Below are positions 46,622 to 56,847 of a stretch of DNA of 64,000 bases, piece after piece. Source of the stretch: Microcoleus sp. FACHB-672 (GTDB taxonomy: Bacteria; Cyanobacteriota; Cyanobacteriia; Cyanobacteriales; Oscillatoriaceae); contig NZ_JACJOU010000007.1 in the NCBI RefSeq assembly GCF_014695725.1, forward strand, positions 248,001-312,000, written 5' to 3'. Position numbers and translations under genes: made by a program. Under the pieces are notes generated by a model, which was not told where the DNA came from, did not search any database, and worked only from the letters and a program-made list of their open reading frames with translations. Position 1 is the first letter of the stretch; each line of letters begins with the position of its first letter.

Positions 46622-48250
46622 TTACCGTATGGAGACGACAACTGCCTGACTTTCGTTGGCGGTATCATCGACGGCGGATAGGGCATAAGTTCCGCGCTCA
46701 ACTTTAAAAGCCGTTATGCTCGAGGGTATCACTCGCAGCAGTTTCCAAGTATTACCGGCCTTGGTATAAAGCGTCCAAGAACGAACATCATTGGCAGCCG
46801 GCTTGTCCCATGTCACGTAGTTAGAAGTCACCGTTATTCCACTTGGGGGTGCCGGTGGTTCGTTATCTAACCAAGGCATGGCGGGTGGCAATGCCGGCGA
46901 AGGATAAAGCGCGGATCGGAAAGCTTCATTTACACCCAAACGATTTTCTTTGAATACCTTCATGCTGAAAAAGATATTCCCTAAAGAAAGTTGCGGTGCC
47001 ATCTTGCGGGTAATTTCAACTTGTCGTTTAAACTCAGAAACTGTCCAGCTACCGCCGTTGAGTTGGCTGAGATAGTTACCGGCGTAAATGTGGCGGCGTT
47101 TGGGGTTATGTTGCGTCCACCAAGTCAGCAATGCCGGATAACTCTGCTGGGGTGGATCGATGCGCCAGTAAAGTTGTGGGGCTAAATAATCCACCCAACC
47201 TTCTTCTAACCATTTCTTGGCATCGGCATACAGTTCATTGTACTGGTCGAGTCCGACAATACCGGCAGGCTGTCCGGGCCGGTAAATTCCAAAGGGACTA
47301 ATGCCAAATTTAACGTGAGGTTTCTCGGCGCGAATTCCCTTAGCAAGACGCTGCATCAATTGATTGACATTGTCTCTGCGCCAGTCAGCAAGAGAAAAGG
47401 TGCCACCGGCTGCTTTGTAAGCGCCGTAAGTTCTGGAGTCGGGGAAGGAAATGCCGCTTTTCGGATAGGGATAGAAATAATCATCGAGGTGAATCCCATC
47501 CACGTCATAGCGACGCACAACGTCCATGATCACGTCATACGTCCGATCCTGAACTGGCTTCGCACCTGGGTCCATCCACAGCAAATCGCCATATTGGTAA
47601 GCGTATTGTGGATAAACTTTTGCCATGTGATTACCGGCAAGCGAGAATTTATCCGGTGTCTTGGCACGGTAGGGGTTGAACCAGGCATGAAGTTCGATAT
47701 TGCGCTTGTGGCTTTCTGCAATCGCAAACTCTAGCGGGTCATAATAGGGTGTCGGCGCTTTGCCTTGGGTGCCGGTTAGCCAATAACTCCAAGGTTCTAA
47801 TTGAGAGGCGTATAAAGCATCGCCTGCCGGTCTGACTTGCAATACTAAAGCATTCAGGTTTAACGCCTGCATCCGGTTCAAAATTGACAGCAATTCTGCT
47901 TTTTGCTGTTCCACCGGCATTCCGGGTTTTGAAGGCCAATCAATATTGGCTACCGTTGCTGTCCACACGCCGCGAAACTCTCGCGTATGGCCAACCGTAA
48001 CCATTTCAGAAGGTGTTTGAGATTGTTGGACAACGCGCCTGGGTGGGTAAGCGGCGTAAACCTGAGTCACACTCAGTCCGAATAGTAGGGACAAAACAAA
48101 TATTAATAACTTGCTTTTTTGCCGGATTGCTTTACCGGCAGATGGAGGGGACTCGGCAGCGCGTGAGCTTTTCTGCTCTTTCGCACTGAAATTACTAACT
48201 GCAAGCCGTAGCCGGCTTAGCACTCGAACAATAATAGCCATCAAATTCAT
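46622..48250 (-). CDS. Glycosyl hydrolase-like 10 (GHL10/DUF187) protein, exported
   Basis: About 542 residues from the ATG at 48250; the TTG further upstream is unlikely. A basic N-terminus is followed by a hydrophobic segment (LLIFVLSLLFGLSVTQVYA), so it is exported or anchored. The catalytic barrel opens with FRGVWTATVANIDWPSKPGM and shows ALVLQVRPAGDALY, ELHAWFNPYRA, DGIHLDDYFYPYP and GISPFGIYRPG, the pattern of the GHL10 family (former DUF187). A fibronectin-III-like tail follows (PPAPPSGITVTSNYVTWDKP to SIR). Substrate unknown; cell-wall or polysaccharide glycans are likely. The Asp in LDD is a likely catalytic acid. Confidence 0.88.
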   Translation of the reverse strand: MNLMAIIVRVLSRLRLAVSNFSAKEQKSSRAAESPPSAGKAIRQKSKLLIFVLSLLFGLSVTQVYAAYPPRRVVQQSQTPSEMVTVGHTREFRGVWTATVANIDWPSKPGMPVEQQKAELLSILNRMQALNLNALVLQVRPAGDALYASQLEPWSYWLTGTQGKAPTPYYDPLEFAIAESHKRNIELHAWFNPYRAKTPDKFSLAGNHMAKVYPQYAYQYGDLLWMDPGAKPVQDRTYDVIMDVVRRYDVDGIHLDDYFYPYPKSGISFPDSRTYGAYKAAGGTFSLADWRRDNVNQLMQRLAKGIRAEKPHVKFGISPFGIYRPGQPAGIVGLDQYNELYADAKKWLEEGWVDYLAPQLYWRIDPPQQSYPALLTWWTQHNPKRRHIYAGNYLSQLNGGSWTVSEFKRQVEITRKMAPQLSLGNIFFSMKVFKENRLGVNEAFRSALYPSPALPPAMPWLDNEPPAPPSGITVTSNYVTWDKPAANDVRSWTLYTKAGNTWKLLRVIPSSITAFKVERGTYALSAVDDTANESQAVVVSIR

Positions 48251-48537
48251 GTTATTTTTGCGCCTGGATTTATATAGCCCTAAACAGCAATGCCAATGAT
48301 AGCAAGGCAATCGATATCTGGAAAGTTCCTGTACATCGGTTGCTTGTTCCTTACGACTCCCTAACAGGCTGTCTCTTAATGCTGTTTGTCATTTTCTAAG
48401 CTTGCTCCAGACCAACCGGAAAAATAACAGCGTTCTCGCTTCTTTTAAATTACCTTTCATTCGGTTAAAAACCGCTTCTCGCTCATCGTGAATATTTTTG
48501 ACAATCTCGCTCACGTCCTGACCGGCATCCAGAGGAT

Positions 48538-51021
48538 TTACTCAAAAGTTTCTCTCAGTTTATCTTCAATCTGTTCTACTAGGCGCTGAGTTACCTCGCG
48601 CACACCCAATACAGAATTTTGGCCTTGGATTTGCGCGATTTCGCCACAGTCCTGATCTTTTCTGCCTAAGAGAAAATAAGTTTTCATTTCTCCTTTGCCT
48701 TTCACTGAGATTGTTCCCCGTTCTTCAAACAAATAACACTCCTGCAAGAGTTGGTAGCTGGCATCAGACACTTGAATTCGCCCTGCTAAACCGTGTGATT
48801 CCATACGGCTAGCGATATTCACCGTGTCGCCCCACAGATCATAAATAAATTTTTTGATGCCAATGACTCCTGCCACAACCGGCCCGCTATGAATTCCGAT
48901 CCGGATGCTAAATGCTTGATTATTCTCTTGATTAAATGTGGCCACTGCGCTTTGCATATCAAGGGCCATTGCAGCAATTGTTTGAGCATGATCTGCCCGC
49001 CGATTGGGGAGTCCGCCAACCACCATATAAGCATCCCCAATCGTCTTAATTTTCTCCAAACCGTGCTGTTCACTCAGCCGATCAAAGGCTGAGAAAATTT
49101 GATTCAGCAAGTCTACCAATTCAATCGGTGACAGATAAGAAGCTATCTGCGTAAAGCCTACGATATCTGCAAACATAACCGTCACTTCGGCAAAGTTTTC
49201 CGCAATCGTACTTGCCCCCTGTTTCAGGCGCTCGGCAATGGGTGCTGGTAATATATTGAGCAACAAGCGTTCAGTTTGTTCCCTTTCTTGGCGTAGTTCC
49301 GCTTCCGCCTGCAATCGCTCGGTGATATCTCGAAAGATTGCCCGAATGGCCACGGGCTTTCCTTCTACAAATTTACAGTTTACATTTCCTTCTACTGAAA
49401 TTTTTTTACCCTCTTTGCTAAGAAATGCAGCTTGAAACCGCTCTATTTTTTCACCAGATATTACTCTGTTAAATATCTGTAACCATTGAGCTTTACAATC
49501 GGGATGAATGATATCAAAAACGGTTAATTCTGAAATTTCTGCTATATATCCCAAGGTTTCTTGCCAAGCTCGATTGACATAAATAAAATGACCGCCGGCA
49601 GTAACAGATTGAATTAAATCGCTCGCATTTTCAAACAATTCTCGATATCTTTCTTCACTTTCAAAAAGCGCAGCTTCCGCTCGTTTACGCTTAATAAACT
49701 GACCCAGTTGACTGCCAATCGCAGCCATTGTCTGTAATAAGTCTTCATCGGGTTGCTGCACTTCTCGGCTAAAGAATGCCATCACGCCTAGCACTTCAGC
49801 GTTGCTGAGGATGGGGAAACCAAACCCTCCATGCAATCCAGATCGGGCGGCAAGTTGTGATCGCAAGAAGTTAACATCTTTAGCGACATCGCTCATCCAG
49901 TGCGGGGAACGATTTGCCCACACACGACCGGGTAAACCAACGCCAAAGGCAAACGTAGTTTGTTTGGAGACTTCGATAAATTCTGTGCTGACTGCTGCCG
50001 GTCTTGACCAAATTTCCACACATCGTAGCAATTGAGAGCGTACACCAACTAAATGAGAAGTGAGAATTTTTTCTTCATGCTTCATTCTCATTTCTTCATT
50101 CTCTACCATCCAAAGTTCCCCAACTGTCCATCCCACGCTTTCACAAATTGCTAGCAAAATTTTAGGGATCGCCTGCTCTAATGTCGCAGATTCAGATAAA
50201 ACCCGGGCTGTAGCATACTGCGCCCCCCAGCGTTGTTGGGTGCGTTGACGTTCCGTAATATCGCGACCGATATAAAGGAAATCTTTCAAGTTTTCTATAT
50301 CAGTTTGGAGGCCCGAACAAGAAAATTCAACAAAAATTTTTTGACCGGCTTTGGTATGACAAACAACTTCTATATCTTTCAGAAGTTCACCATTTGATAA
50401 AAGCTTCTCCTGAAAAACTAAGTTTAAAAAATTTCGATCAGCAATTATTCTTGAAATTGGCTGTCCGATTAATTCTTCTTCCCCATATTTGAATAAATTT
50501 TGAGCGGCTTTGTTAATTATTTTTATAGCGCCAGAAAATGTAGTAACTATCAAGGCATCTGCCATTGATGTGATAATTTGTTTGTTATATTTTTTTGAAT
50601 GAGAGAGGGCGCTGACTAAAAGATTTGATTCATTTGTACTTTGTACTAATCTTTGCTCTAAGAGCATTTTTTCTGTGACATCTTCAAAAAAAATAATCAA
50701 CTTTTTTTCAAAACTTTCTTCATCGGCTGTATATTCATTAACATAAAAATCGAGATAAAAAGGAGAAGTCAATTCGGAAAATCGCCCAATACCTTTTAGC
50801 TCAAAGCTTTCCTGATGTGCTTGCAAGACTGCCGTTAAAATCTCTTCAGTTCCTATCAATTCAGGAAAGCCGGTGCGGACATCCTTTCCCGGTTCCACTT
50901 CATCAGGACAATCCGCAAATCTTCCTACACCGGGGGATATATCTAAGATAATCCAGTTCCCGCCTATGATCAGATACTCCAGGTGACGCGGGACTAAGAG
51001 TTTTTTGAAATGCTTATTCAT
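48538..51021 (-). CDS. PAS/GAF-containing class III adenylate cyclase
   Basis: 827 residues. Domains: shared N-terminal module (1-130), PAS (~150-265), GAF (~275-440), PAS (~450-565), a coiled linker (~565-600), and a class III cyclase (~605-790). Metal-binding Asp residues are in MFADIVGFTQIAS and KTIGDAYMVVGG. The adenine-selecting residues Lys (IKTIGDAY) and Asp (YDLWGDTVN) are both present, and the transition-state Asn/Arg are in VNIASRM, so ATP is the expected substrate. Soluble; no membrane helix. It follows the sensor kinase gene by 29 bases, clearly one operon. The N-terminal module is shared with that kinase and the giant hybrid kinase. Confidence 0.93.
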   Translation of the reverse strand: MNKHFKKLLVPRHLEYLIIGGNWIILDISPGVGRFADCPDEVEPGKDVRTGFPELIGTEEILTAVLQAHQESFELKGIGRFSELTSPFYLDFYVNEYTADEESFEKKLIIFFEDVTEKMLLEQRLVQSTNESNLLVSALSHSKKYNKQIITSMADALIVTTFSGAIKIINKAAQNLFKYGEEELIGQPISRIIADRNFLNLVFQEKLLSNGELLKDIEVVCHTKAGQKIFVEFSCSGLQTDIENLKDFLYIGRDITERQRTQQRWGAQYATARVLSESATLEQAIPKILLAICESVGWTVGELWMVENEEMRMKHEEKILTSHLVGVRSQLLRCVEIWSRPAAVSTEFIEVSKQTTFAFGVGLPGRVWANRSPHWMSDVAKDVNFLRSQLAARSGLHGGFGFPILSNAEVLGVMAFFSREVQQPDEDLLQTMAAIGSQLGQFIKRKRAEAALFESEERYRELFENASDLIQSVTAGGHFIYVNRAWQETLGYIAEISELTVFDIIHPDCKAQWLQIFNRVISGEKIERFQAAFLSKEGKKISVEGNVNCKFVEGKPVAIRAIFRDITERLQAEAELRQEREQTERLLLNILPAPIAERLKQGASTIAENFAEVTVMFADIVGFTQIASYLSPIELVDLLNQIFSAFDRLSEQHGLEKIKTIGDAYMVVGGLPNRRADHAQTIAAMALDMQSAVATFNQENNQAFSIRIGIHSGPVVAGVIGIKKFIYDLWGDTVNIASRMESHGLAGRIQVSDASYQLLQECYLFEERGTISVKGKGEMKTYFLLGRKDQDCGEIAQIQGQNSVLGVREVTQRLVEQIEDKLRETFE

Positions 51022-51050
51022 ATCAACTCTCTTAATTTAAATTTATTGGG

Positions 51051-52595
51051 TTAACTTTTCTTTTCATATTCATTTGAAAAGGGAGAGTTATTCCAGGGAA
51101 TCATGACTCTAAAGGTTGTGCCGGCTCCAACTTCACTTGCTACCATAATTTTGCCACCGTGTAATTCTACAGACTTGTGGACAATCGCCAATCCTAAGCC
51201 GGTGCCAGAAATATTTCGGGCATTTCTGGCCCGATGAAATAATTCAAACAATCGTTTTTGATCTTCTAAAGGAATACCAATCCCTTGATCTTGAATCTCA
51301 AAAATTACCTCTTTATCTTTACACATGAGGTTCAAAACAACTGGCTTCCCTGGCGGTGAAAACTTGAGCGCGTTGGAAAGCAAGTTAGTGAGAATATGGC
51401 GCAGGAGTTTTTCATCCATACAAGCATTAATATTTTCGCACTCATTAACAAAGGTAAGGGCGTGCTTTTTGCCGGCACTGAGTTGCATCTCTTCTACCAG
51501 ATCGCCACAAAATTTTCCTAAGTCAATGAAATTGGGATCGAATTCTAATCTCCCGGCTTCAGATTTTCCGAGCGTCAGCACATCATCTAATAAGTTTGTC
51601 ATTTGTTTGACGGCTGAGTGAATCATCTGAAAATATTGTTGAGTCTTTTTTTCGCATCTTTTAGGACTATAATAGTGATCTTCTAATAATTCTACTGAAG
51701 TTAGGATAATCGTGAGTGGCGTCCGAAACTCATGAGATGCCATCGAGACAAAATTAGATTTCATTTCATTAAGTTCTTTTTCTTTTTCCAGAGCAGAACG
51801 AATTTCCGCTTCAGCACGCTTACTTTCGGTGATATCCCGACCGATATAAACAAAATCTTGCACGCCTTCTATATCTGTCTGAATGACTGAACAGGAAAAC
51901 GCAACAGAAATTTTTTCGCCGGCTTTCGTATAGCAATCGACTTCTATATTTTGCAACAATTCAGATTGAAAGCATAAATCTGATGGCTCCATGATTGGAG
52001 AAAGAAGTTTTTTCTCAGGTATAATCAACGAAATGGGCTGGCCAATTAATTCTTCTTCGCTATATTGAAATAATTCTTGACTTGATTGATTGATCGTTTT
52101 AATCTGGCCGGAAGAAGTTGTCACCAATAAAGCATCGGCCATCGATTTAATGATTTTATCTATATAATCTTTTGAACTAACCAGCGCACTGAGTAATAAA
52201 CCAGATTCATTCGCTCTTTGAACTAATGTTTGTTTCAAAACCATCATTTCCGTAACATCTTCAAAGAACACGACTAACTGATTTTCTAGCGTTTCATCAT
52301 GTTGAAACTCACTTACGAAAAGATCGATATATAAAGGAGATTCCCGATCTGAGAACCGAGCGATGCCCTTGAATTCAAAGCCCGCCTGTTTGCCTTGTAA
52401 AACTTCTGATAAAATATGTTCAACTCCTATCAGTTCAGGAAAGCCGGCGCGGACATCATTGCCAGGAACCACTTCATCGGGACGATCAGCAAACCGTTTG
52501 ACACCGGCAGAAGTTTCTAAAACAATCAAGTCTTGATCCATTGTTAGATACTCCATACGGCGTGGGCCTAATAGTTTTTTTAAAAGGGTGTTCAT
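51051..52595 (-). CDS. Sensor histidine kinase with shared N-terminal module
   Basis: About 514 residues from the ATG at 52595, chosen because AGGAG precedes it; the longer frame to 52637 is less likely. Domains: shared N-terminal module (1-130, with FADRPDEVVPGNDVRAGFPELIG), PAS (~145-260), HisKA with the phospho-acceptor His near 287 (SMASHEFRTPLT), and HATPase (~395-505, with LSNALKFSPPG, DQGIGIPLEDQ and GTGLGLAIVHK). It lacks membrane helices, so it senses in the cytoplasm or through a partner. No receiver is attached. The adenylate cyclase gene follows after 29 bases, so kinase and cyclase are likely co-expressed. Confidence 0.93.
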   Translation of the reverse strand: MNTLLKKLLGPRRMEYLTMDQDLIVLETSAGVKRFADRPDEVVPGNDVRAGFPELIGVEHILSEVLQGKQAGFEFKGIARFSDRESPLYIDLFVSEFQHDETLENQLVVFFEDVTEMMVLKQTLVQRANESGLLLSALVSSKDYIDKIIKSMADALLVTTSSGQIKTINQSSQELFQYSEEELIGQPISLIIPEKKLLSPIMEPSDLCFQSELLQNIEVDCYTKAGEKISVAFSCSVIQTDIEGVQDFVYIGRDITESKRAEAEIRSALEKEKELNEMKSNFVSMASHEFRTPLTIILTSVELLEDHYYSPKRCEKKTQQYFQMIHSAVKQMTNLLDDVLTLGKSEAGRLEFDPNFIDLGKFCGDLVEEMQLSAGKKHALTFVNECENINACMDEKLLRHILTNLLSNALKFSPPGKPVVLNLMCKDKEVIFEIQDQGIGIPLEDQKRLFELFHRARNARNISGTGLGLAIVHKSVELHGGKIMVASEVGAGTTFRVMIPWNNSPFSNEYEKKS

Positions 52596-53467
52596 ATCGG
52601 CTCCTATCCGTAAAATAAGTTTAGAAAAATCAAACAAATTATTGTTGTCCGAGCAAAACTATCATTTTTGCTAAAAACGGATTTTTTTTGAGCTGTAATT
52701 ATTTCATAGATATCTCTCATTCAAAAATATTCTAAAAAATGTTCATTGACCAATGTAAAAAAAAAATTATATTCTCAGCAATTCCTTGAAAACGCCATAG
52801 CGGTAGCCGGTATTGAACAAGCAAAATGCAATTTTTATGGAGGCTGGTGTCACGAATTTGCAGTTTTTTCTGTCTAATCACCCAAAGAACAAACGATAAA
52901 ATCAGATTACTTAAAATATATAACTTAAGTGATGAATAGCTTTGAAAGAATAAAATACCGACTTTTAGTGAATACGGGTGACTAAACTTACCGTTTCCTA
53001 AGCAACTAAACAGGTTGGGTTTGTCCAAAGGTAGGAGCCGGCATAATTGGTGTGAGATGGCATACATGATTTTGCCTTTTGCCTCCTGTAGAATTGGCTT
53101 AAATTGCAGATATTTGTTTAATCATAAGAGAAAAATGTACTAATATATGGTAATATCAAATTTTAAACTACTTGGATTTAAGTTGCCTAAGAAATAGAAG
53201 TTTAAGCAAGGTGCCACTCCATCGTGAGAATGATAGAGGTCAGGTAGCGAGAGGCGTGGAGTGAGGGCGAGAGTGTTGGTAGCATAGGTTGCAGAATACT
53301 TTAAACTTAACATAATTAAACATCATAGACCCTTGTCAATCCTTCCAGTTAGGATTTCGCAAATTAACGTTAAGAAATCGCGTCGATTTAACAGTTTTCG
53401 GCGCATTTCGCTACGATTAGGCCATGAGATTGGGGTGCCAAACTGTTAAGTCGGGCTGTAAATAGTG
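52596..53467. other. Intergenic region left of the receiver-GGDEF-EAL gene
   Basis: About 870 bases, AT-rich at 52640-52790 and 53100-53200. It should hold promoters for the kinase-cyclase operon and the plus-strand receiver gene. A 111-residue minus-strand frame (52732-53067) is present but weak. Nothing else recognised. Confidence 0.4.
52732..53067 (-). CDS. Doubtful 111-residue frame
   Basis: AGGAGG lies 14 bases before the ATG and AAGG eight bases before it. The product has one hydrophobic helix (LKLYILSNLILSFVLWVI) and many aromatic and Cys residues, with AT-driven codon use. I do not recognise it. It may be a small membrane protein or chance. Confidence 0.2.
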   Translation of the reverse strand: MYAISHQLCRLLPLDKPNLFSCLGNGKFSHPYSLKVGILFFQSYSSLKLYILSNLILSFVLWVIRQKKLQIRDTSLHKNCILLVQYRLPLWRFQGIAENIIFFLHWSMNIF

Positions 53468-55204
53468 ATGAAAAAAATTCTAGTCATAGAAGATGAGCGC
53501 TCCATACGCAAGAACCTGCTGGCACTCTTGACGGCTGAGGAGTTCAACGTCATAGGAGCCGAAAATGGCAGCATCGGAGTGCAGTTGGCACGCACAGAAT
53601 TCCCCGATTTAATTCTGTGCGATATTATGATGCCAGAACTCGACGGTTACGGCGTACTGGCTGCATTGCAACAAAATCCAGCCACTGCCATGATTCCGGT
53701 TATTTGCCTCACGGCTAGAGGAGATCGAGCTGCACAGCGTCAGACAATGGAACTAGGAGCCAATGATTTTCTGACAAAGCCCTTCACTAGAAGCGAACTT
53801 CTCGGTGCCATTAAAACGCAGTTGAGCAAGCAAGAAATGCTCAAGCAGCAGCAGAATACAGCCCTTCAACAAGCGATCTCCCAGCTCAATGACTTAGTTT
53901 ATTACGATAGCCTGACAAATCTTCCCAATCGACTTTTATTACGCGAGCGATTTCACCAGGCTCTTAGTCTTCAACTGTTCCCAAACCAAATCATTCCGGT
54001 CGCAGTGCTCAGTCTAGATCAGCTCGACCGTTTCAGCCACAGTTTGGGAACCGACTATACAGACTTATTACTACAAGAAATTAGTGAACGGGTTGTTCCT
54101 TATGTGAGCGAAATCGGCACAGTGGCCCGATTAAACAGCCAGCAACTCGCTTTAATTTTGCCCCCTGTTGGAGAAGGGCAAAAAGCAACCCAGATGGCTC
54201 AAACAATTATTAATGAATTATCTCAACCCTTTACCTTGCTTGGATATAAAATTTTTATCACCAGCAGTATTGGCATAGCGCTGTATCCGAATGATGGCGA
54301 AGACCTCGATAGTCTGCTGAAAAATGCCAAAGCTGCCATGCATGAGGCGCAAGAACAGAGTGGTAATTGCTATCAGCTTTACACCGCAGCAATGCAGGAG
54401 AAATCTTATGAGCGGTTGATGCTAGAACTCGACTTGCGCCATGCTTTAGAACGGTCTGAGTTTCAAATACATTATCAGCCCCAAGTTGACCTCCAGAGCG
54501 GAAAAATTGTGGCTGCCGAAGCATTGATTCGGTGGCACCACCCAAAACGGGGTTCAGTCTCGCCGGCAGAATTTATTCCCCTAGCCGAAGCCACCGGCTT
54601 AATTGTCCCCATCGATGAATGGGTGCTGCGGACGGTTTGCCGGCAAGCAAAAGACTGGCAAGAAACGGGATTTTTCTTACCCGTTGCGGTGAACTTGTCA
54701 GCCGTTCAATTCAATGAACCGGGTTTAAGCGATCGGGTTGCTCAAATCTTAGAGGCGACAGGGCTAGAGCCTCGTTTTTTAGAGTTAGAACTGACAGAAA
54801 GTGCGGTGGTGCAGAACCCAACAAGAGCGATTGCTACGCTAAAAGAACTTAAAGCTTTAGGAATTCATCTGTCCTTAGATGATTTCGGCACCGGCTACTC
54901 TTCCTTAAGTTACCTACAACAATTTCCGTTTGACACTTTGAAAATAGACCGTTTCTTTGTCAGCGAACTCAGTCATGAAGATAAAAATTCCGCCATTATC
55001 ATTGGCATCATTAAACTGGCGCACAGTTTGAATTTGAAAGTGGTTGCGGAGGGCGTTGAGACGAAGGCGCAAGAGGCCCTGCTGCGCCACTATCGCTGTG
55101 ATTTTATGCAAGGCTATGGATTCAGTCCGCCGGTGCCGGCTACAGCCTTAGAAAAAATGCTCAAAGAACAAGCCCGCAATCTGTACTCAACAGACACGGG
55201 TTAA
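53468..55204 (+). CDS. Receiver-GGDEF-EAL response regulator (probable c-di-GMP phosphodiesterase)
   Basis: 578 residues from the ATG at 53468; a GTG one codon before is possible. The receiver has its phospho-acceptor Asp at about residue 52 (LILCDIMMPELDG) and a Lys in FLTKPF. The GGDEF domain (~145-305) has NSQQL where the GGDEF motif should be, so diguanylate cyclase activity is unlikely. The EAL domain (~315-560) keeps its catalytic set: AAEALIRW, VNLSAVQF, ELTESAVV, LDDFGTGYSSL, KIDRFFV, EGVETKA and QGYGFSPP. It is therefore read as a receiver-controlled c-di-GMP hydrolase. It is the only plus-strand gene in the signalling island. Confidence 0.92.
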   Translation: MKKILVIEDERSIRKNLLALLTAEEFNVIGAENGSIGVQLARTEFPDLILCDIMMPELDGYGVLAALQQNPATAMIPVICLTARGDRAAQRQTMELGANDFLTKPFTRSELLGAIKTQLSKQEMLKQQQNTALQQAISQLNDLVYYDSLTNLPNRLLLRERFHQALSLQLFPNQIIPVAVLSLDQLDRFSHSLGTDYTDLLLQEISERVVPYVSEIGTVARLNSQQLALILPPVGEGQKATQMAQTIINELSQPFTLLGYKIFITSSIGIALYPNDGEDLDSLLKNAKAAMHEAQEQSGNCYQLYTAAMQEKSYERLMLELDLRHALERSEFQIHYQPQVDLQSGKIVAAEALIRWHHPKRGSVSPAEFIPLAEATGLIVPIDEWVLRTVCRQAKDWQETGFFLPVAVNLSAVQFNEPGLSDRVAQILEATGLEPRFLELELTESAVVQNPTRAIATLKELKALGIHLSLDDFGTGYSSLSYLQQFPFDTLKIDRFFVSELSHEDKNSAIIIGIIKLAHSLNLKVVAEGVETKAQEALLRHYRCDFMQGYGFSPPVPATALEKMLKEQARNLYSTDTG

Positions 55205-55272
55205 TTTTAAATTCATCTCCCTCTCACCCTCAATTTCCCTAGAAAAATTAAATACCTAACAGCTTAAATACC

Positions 55273-56601
55273 TTAACTAGGACGCAGCCCTGCTACATCA
55301 GAAGTATGCTCCTGATGGGAAGCAAGTAATGATTTGGATTGCTGTAGCGGAATTTCAATAATAAACTCAGCACCCTGTCCGGGTTCAGAAATGCAAGTTA
55401 ACGTGCCACCATGCTTTTCTACCACAATTTGATAGCTGATAGATAAACCCATTCCAGTGCCTTTACCGACTGGTTTAGTTGTGAAAAAAGGGTCAAACAA
55501 TTTCCGTTCAACTTCCTTTGTCATCCCTAATCCATTATCCGCAATTCGGATTACCACCCAGCGATGATTCTTCACTTCTGTGTGAATTCGGATCACCGGC
55601 AAGAGACACTCAGCCGCCTCTAAAGGATGGTTTTTCGCTTCCTCTAGCACATCAATTGCATTGCTAATAATATTTAAAAATACCTGGTTGAGCTGGCCGG
55701 CATAACACTCAACCAAGGGCAATTCTCCATACTCTTTTAAAATCTGAATCCCAGAATAACTGTCACTCGGTTGCAAACGATGCTGCAAAATTAATAAAGT
55801 ATTATCAAGTCCCTCGTGCAGATCAACTTTCTTCTTTTCAGCTTCATCCAGGCGGGAGAAATTACGCAATGACAGCACAATTTGGCGAATGCGTTGTGCA
55901 CCCATTTTCATCGAAGATAAAATTTTGGGCAAATCCATTGCCAGAAATTGAAAATCAATCGCTTCAATTTCCTCTTGAAGCTCTGTAACCGGGTTGGGGT
56001 AGTGTTTCTGATAGAGCTTTACTAACCTTAGTAAATCTTGGAGATAGTGGCCGGCATGGGCGAGATTGCCATCAATAAACGTAACTGGGTTATTAATTTC
56101 ATGAGCAATGCCGGCCACCATTTGCCCCAAACCAGACATTTTTTCACTTTGAATCAGTTGCATCTGGGTGTGTTGCAACTCTTGCATCGCTCGGTTAAGC
56201 TGCTGGTTAGACTGACTCAATTCTTGAGTTAATTGGTACTGGCGCAAACCGGCTCGTACTCGTGCCAACAATTCATTCGGATCGATCGGTTTAGAAAGAA
56301 ACTCATCCGCCCCAGCATCCAGTCCCTCGACTCGGTGAGCCACAGACTCACGGGAGGTGAGTAAAATAAAAAAAGTGGTCGCCAAAAGGGGATCTGCCTT
56401 AATCTGCCGGCACACCTCCACCCCATCCATCAGCGGCATAATCCAATCGCAAATAATTAGAGCCGGTTGTAACTGCTTTGCTTGCAGAAGTCCTTCGGCA
56501 CCATCCTTTGCCACGGTGACATCATACCCCTCTAGTTGGAGGTCTCTTTTGAGAAATAACCGAGTTGCCGCATCATCTTCGACGACAAGAATTTTTGACA
56601 T
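55273..56601 (-). CDS. Receiver-histidine kinase (REC-HisKA-HATPase)
   Basis: 442 residues. The N-terminal receiver has the acceptor Asp at residue 52 (LIICDWIMPLMDG). A coiled linker leads to the HisKA helix with His at 167 (MVAGIAHEINNP), and the HATPase has SNAIDVLEEAKN, IADNGLGM and GKGTGMGLSISYQIV. In this layout the receiver regulates the attached kinase. It lacks an output domain, so it should phosphorylate another receiver, for example the plus-strand receiver-EAL protein whose gene ends next to it. It stands 246 bases from the giant kinase gene and might be separately transcribed. Confidence 0.92.
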   Translation of the reverse strand: MSKILVVEDDAATRLFLKRDLQLEGYDVTVAKDGAEGLLQAKQLQPALIICDWIMPLMDGVEVCRQIKADPLLATTFFILLTSRESVAHRVEGLDAGADEFLSKPIDPNELLARVRAGLRQYQLTQELSQSNQQLNRAMQELQHTQMQLIQSEKMSGLGQMVAGIAHEINNPVTFIDGNLAHAGHYLQDLLRLVKLYQKHYPNPVTELQEEIEAIDFQFLAMDLPKILSSMKMGAQRIRQIVLSLRNFSRLDEAEKKKVDLHEGLDNTLLILQHRLQPSDSYSGIQILKEYGELPLVECYAGQLNQVFLNIISNAIDVLEEAKNHPLEAAECLLPVIRIHTEVKNHRWVVIRIADNGLGMTKEVERKLFDPFFTTKPVGKGTGMGLSISYQIVVEKHGGTLTCISEPGQGAEFIIEIPLQQSKSLLASHQEHTSDVAGLRPS

Positions 56602-56847
56602 AAAAAGTTAATCACCAGACACAGCAAAGGATAGGGAGAACCAATAGTTTGCACCTTAACAATGATGATTTTCTGTTTTTAGCTTCACACAATCGCAGCA
56701 TCCTAATGTCTGAACGCGCCAAAAACGGGAAAATTCTAATGTTATACTATTGCACCCAAGACTGATAAGACGACCGTCGCTTTGTTAATATTCCCAAGCT
56801 CAACCTGAAATGATTAACTTTTCCAGATGAAATTGGCAGGGCCATTT

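Noticed and set aside
47315-47734. 139-codon plus-strand frame inside the GHL10 gene
   Set aside because: Antisense shadow with no start signal; the minus-strand product has clear GHL10 motifs.
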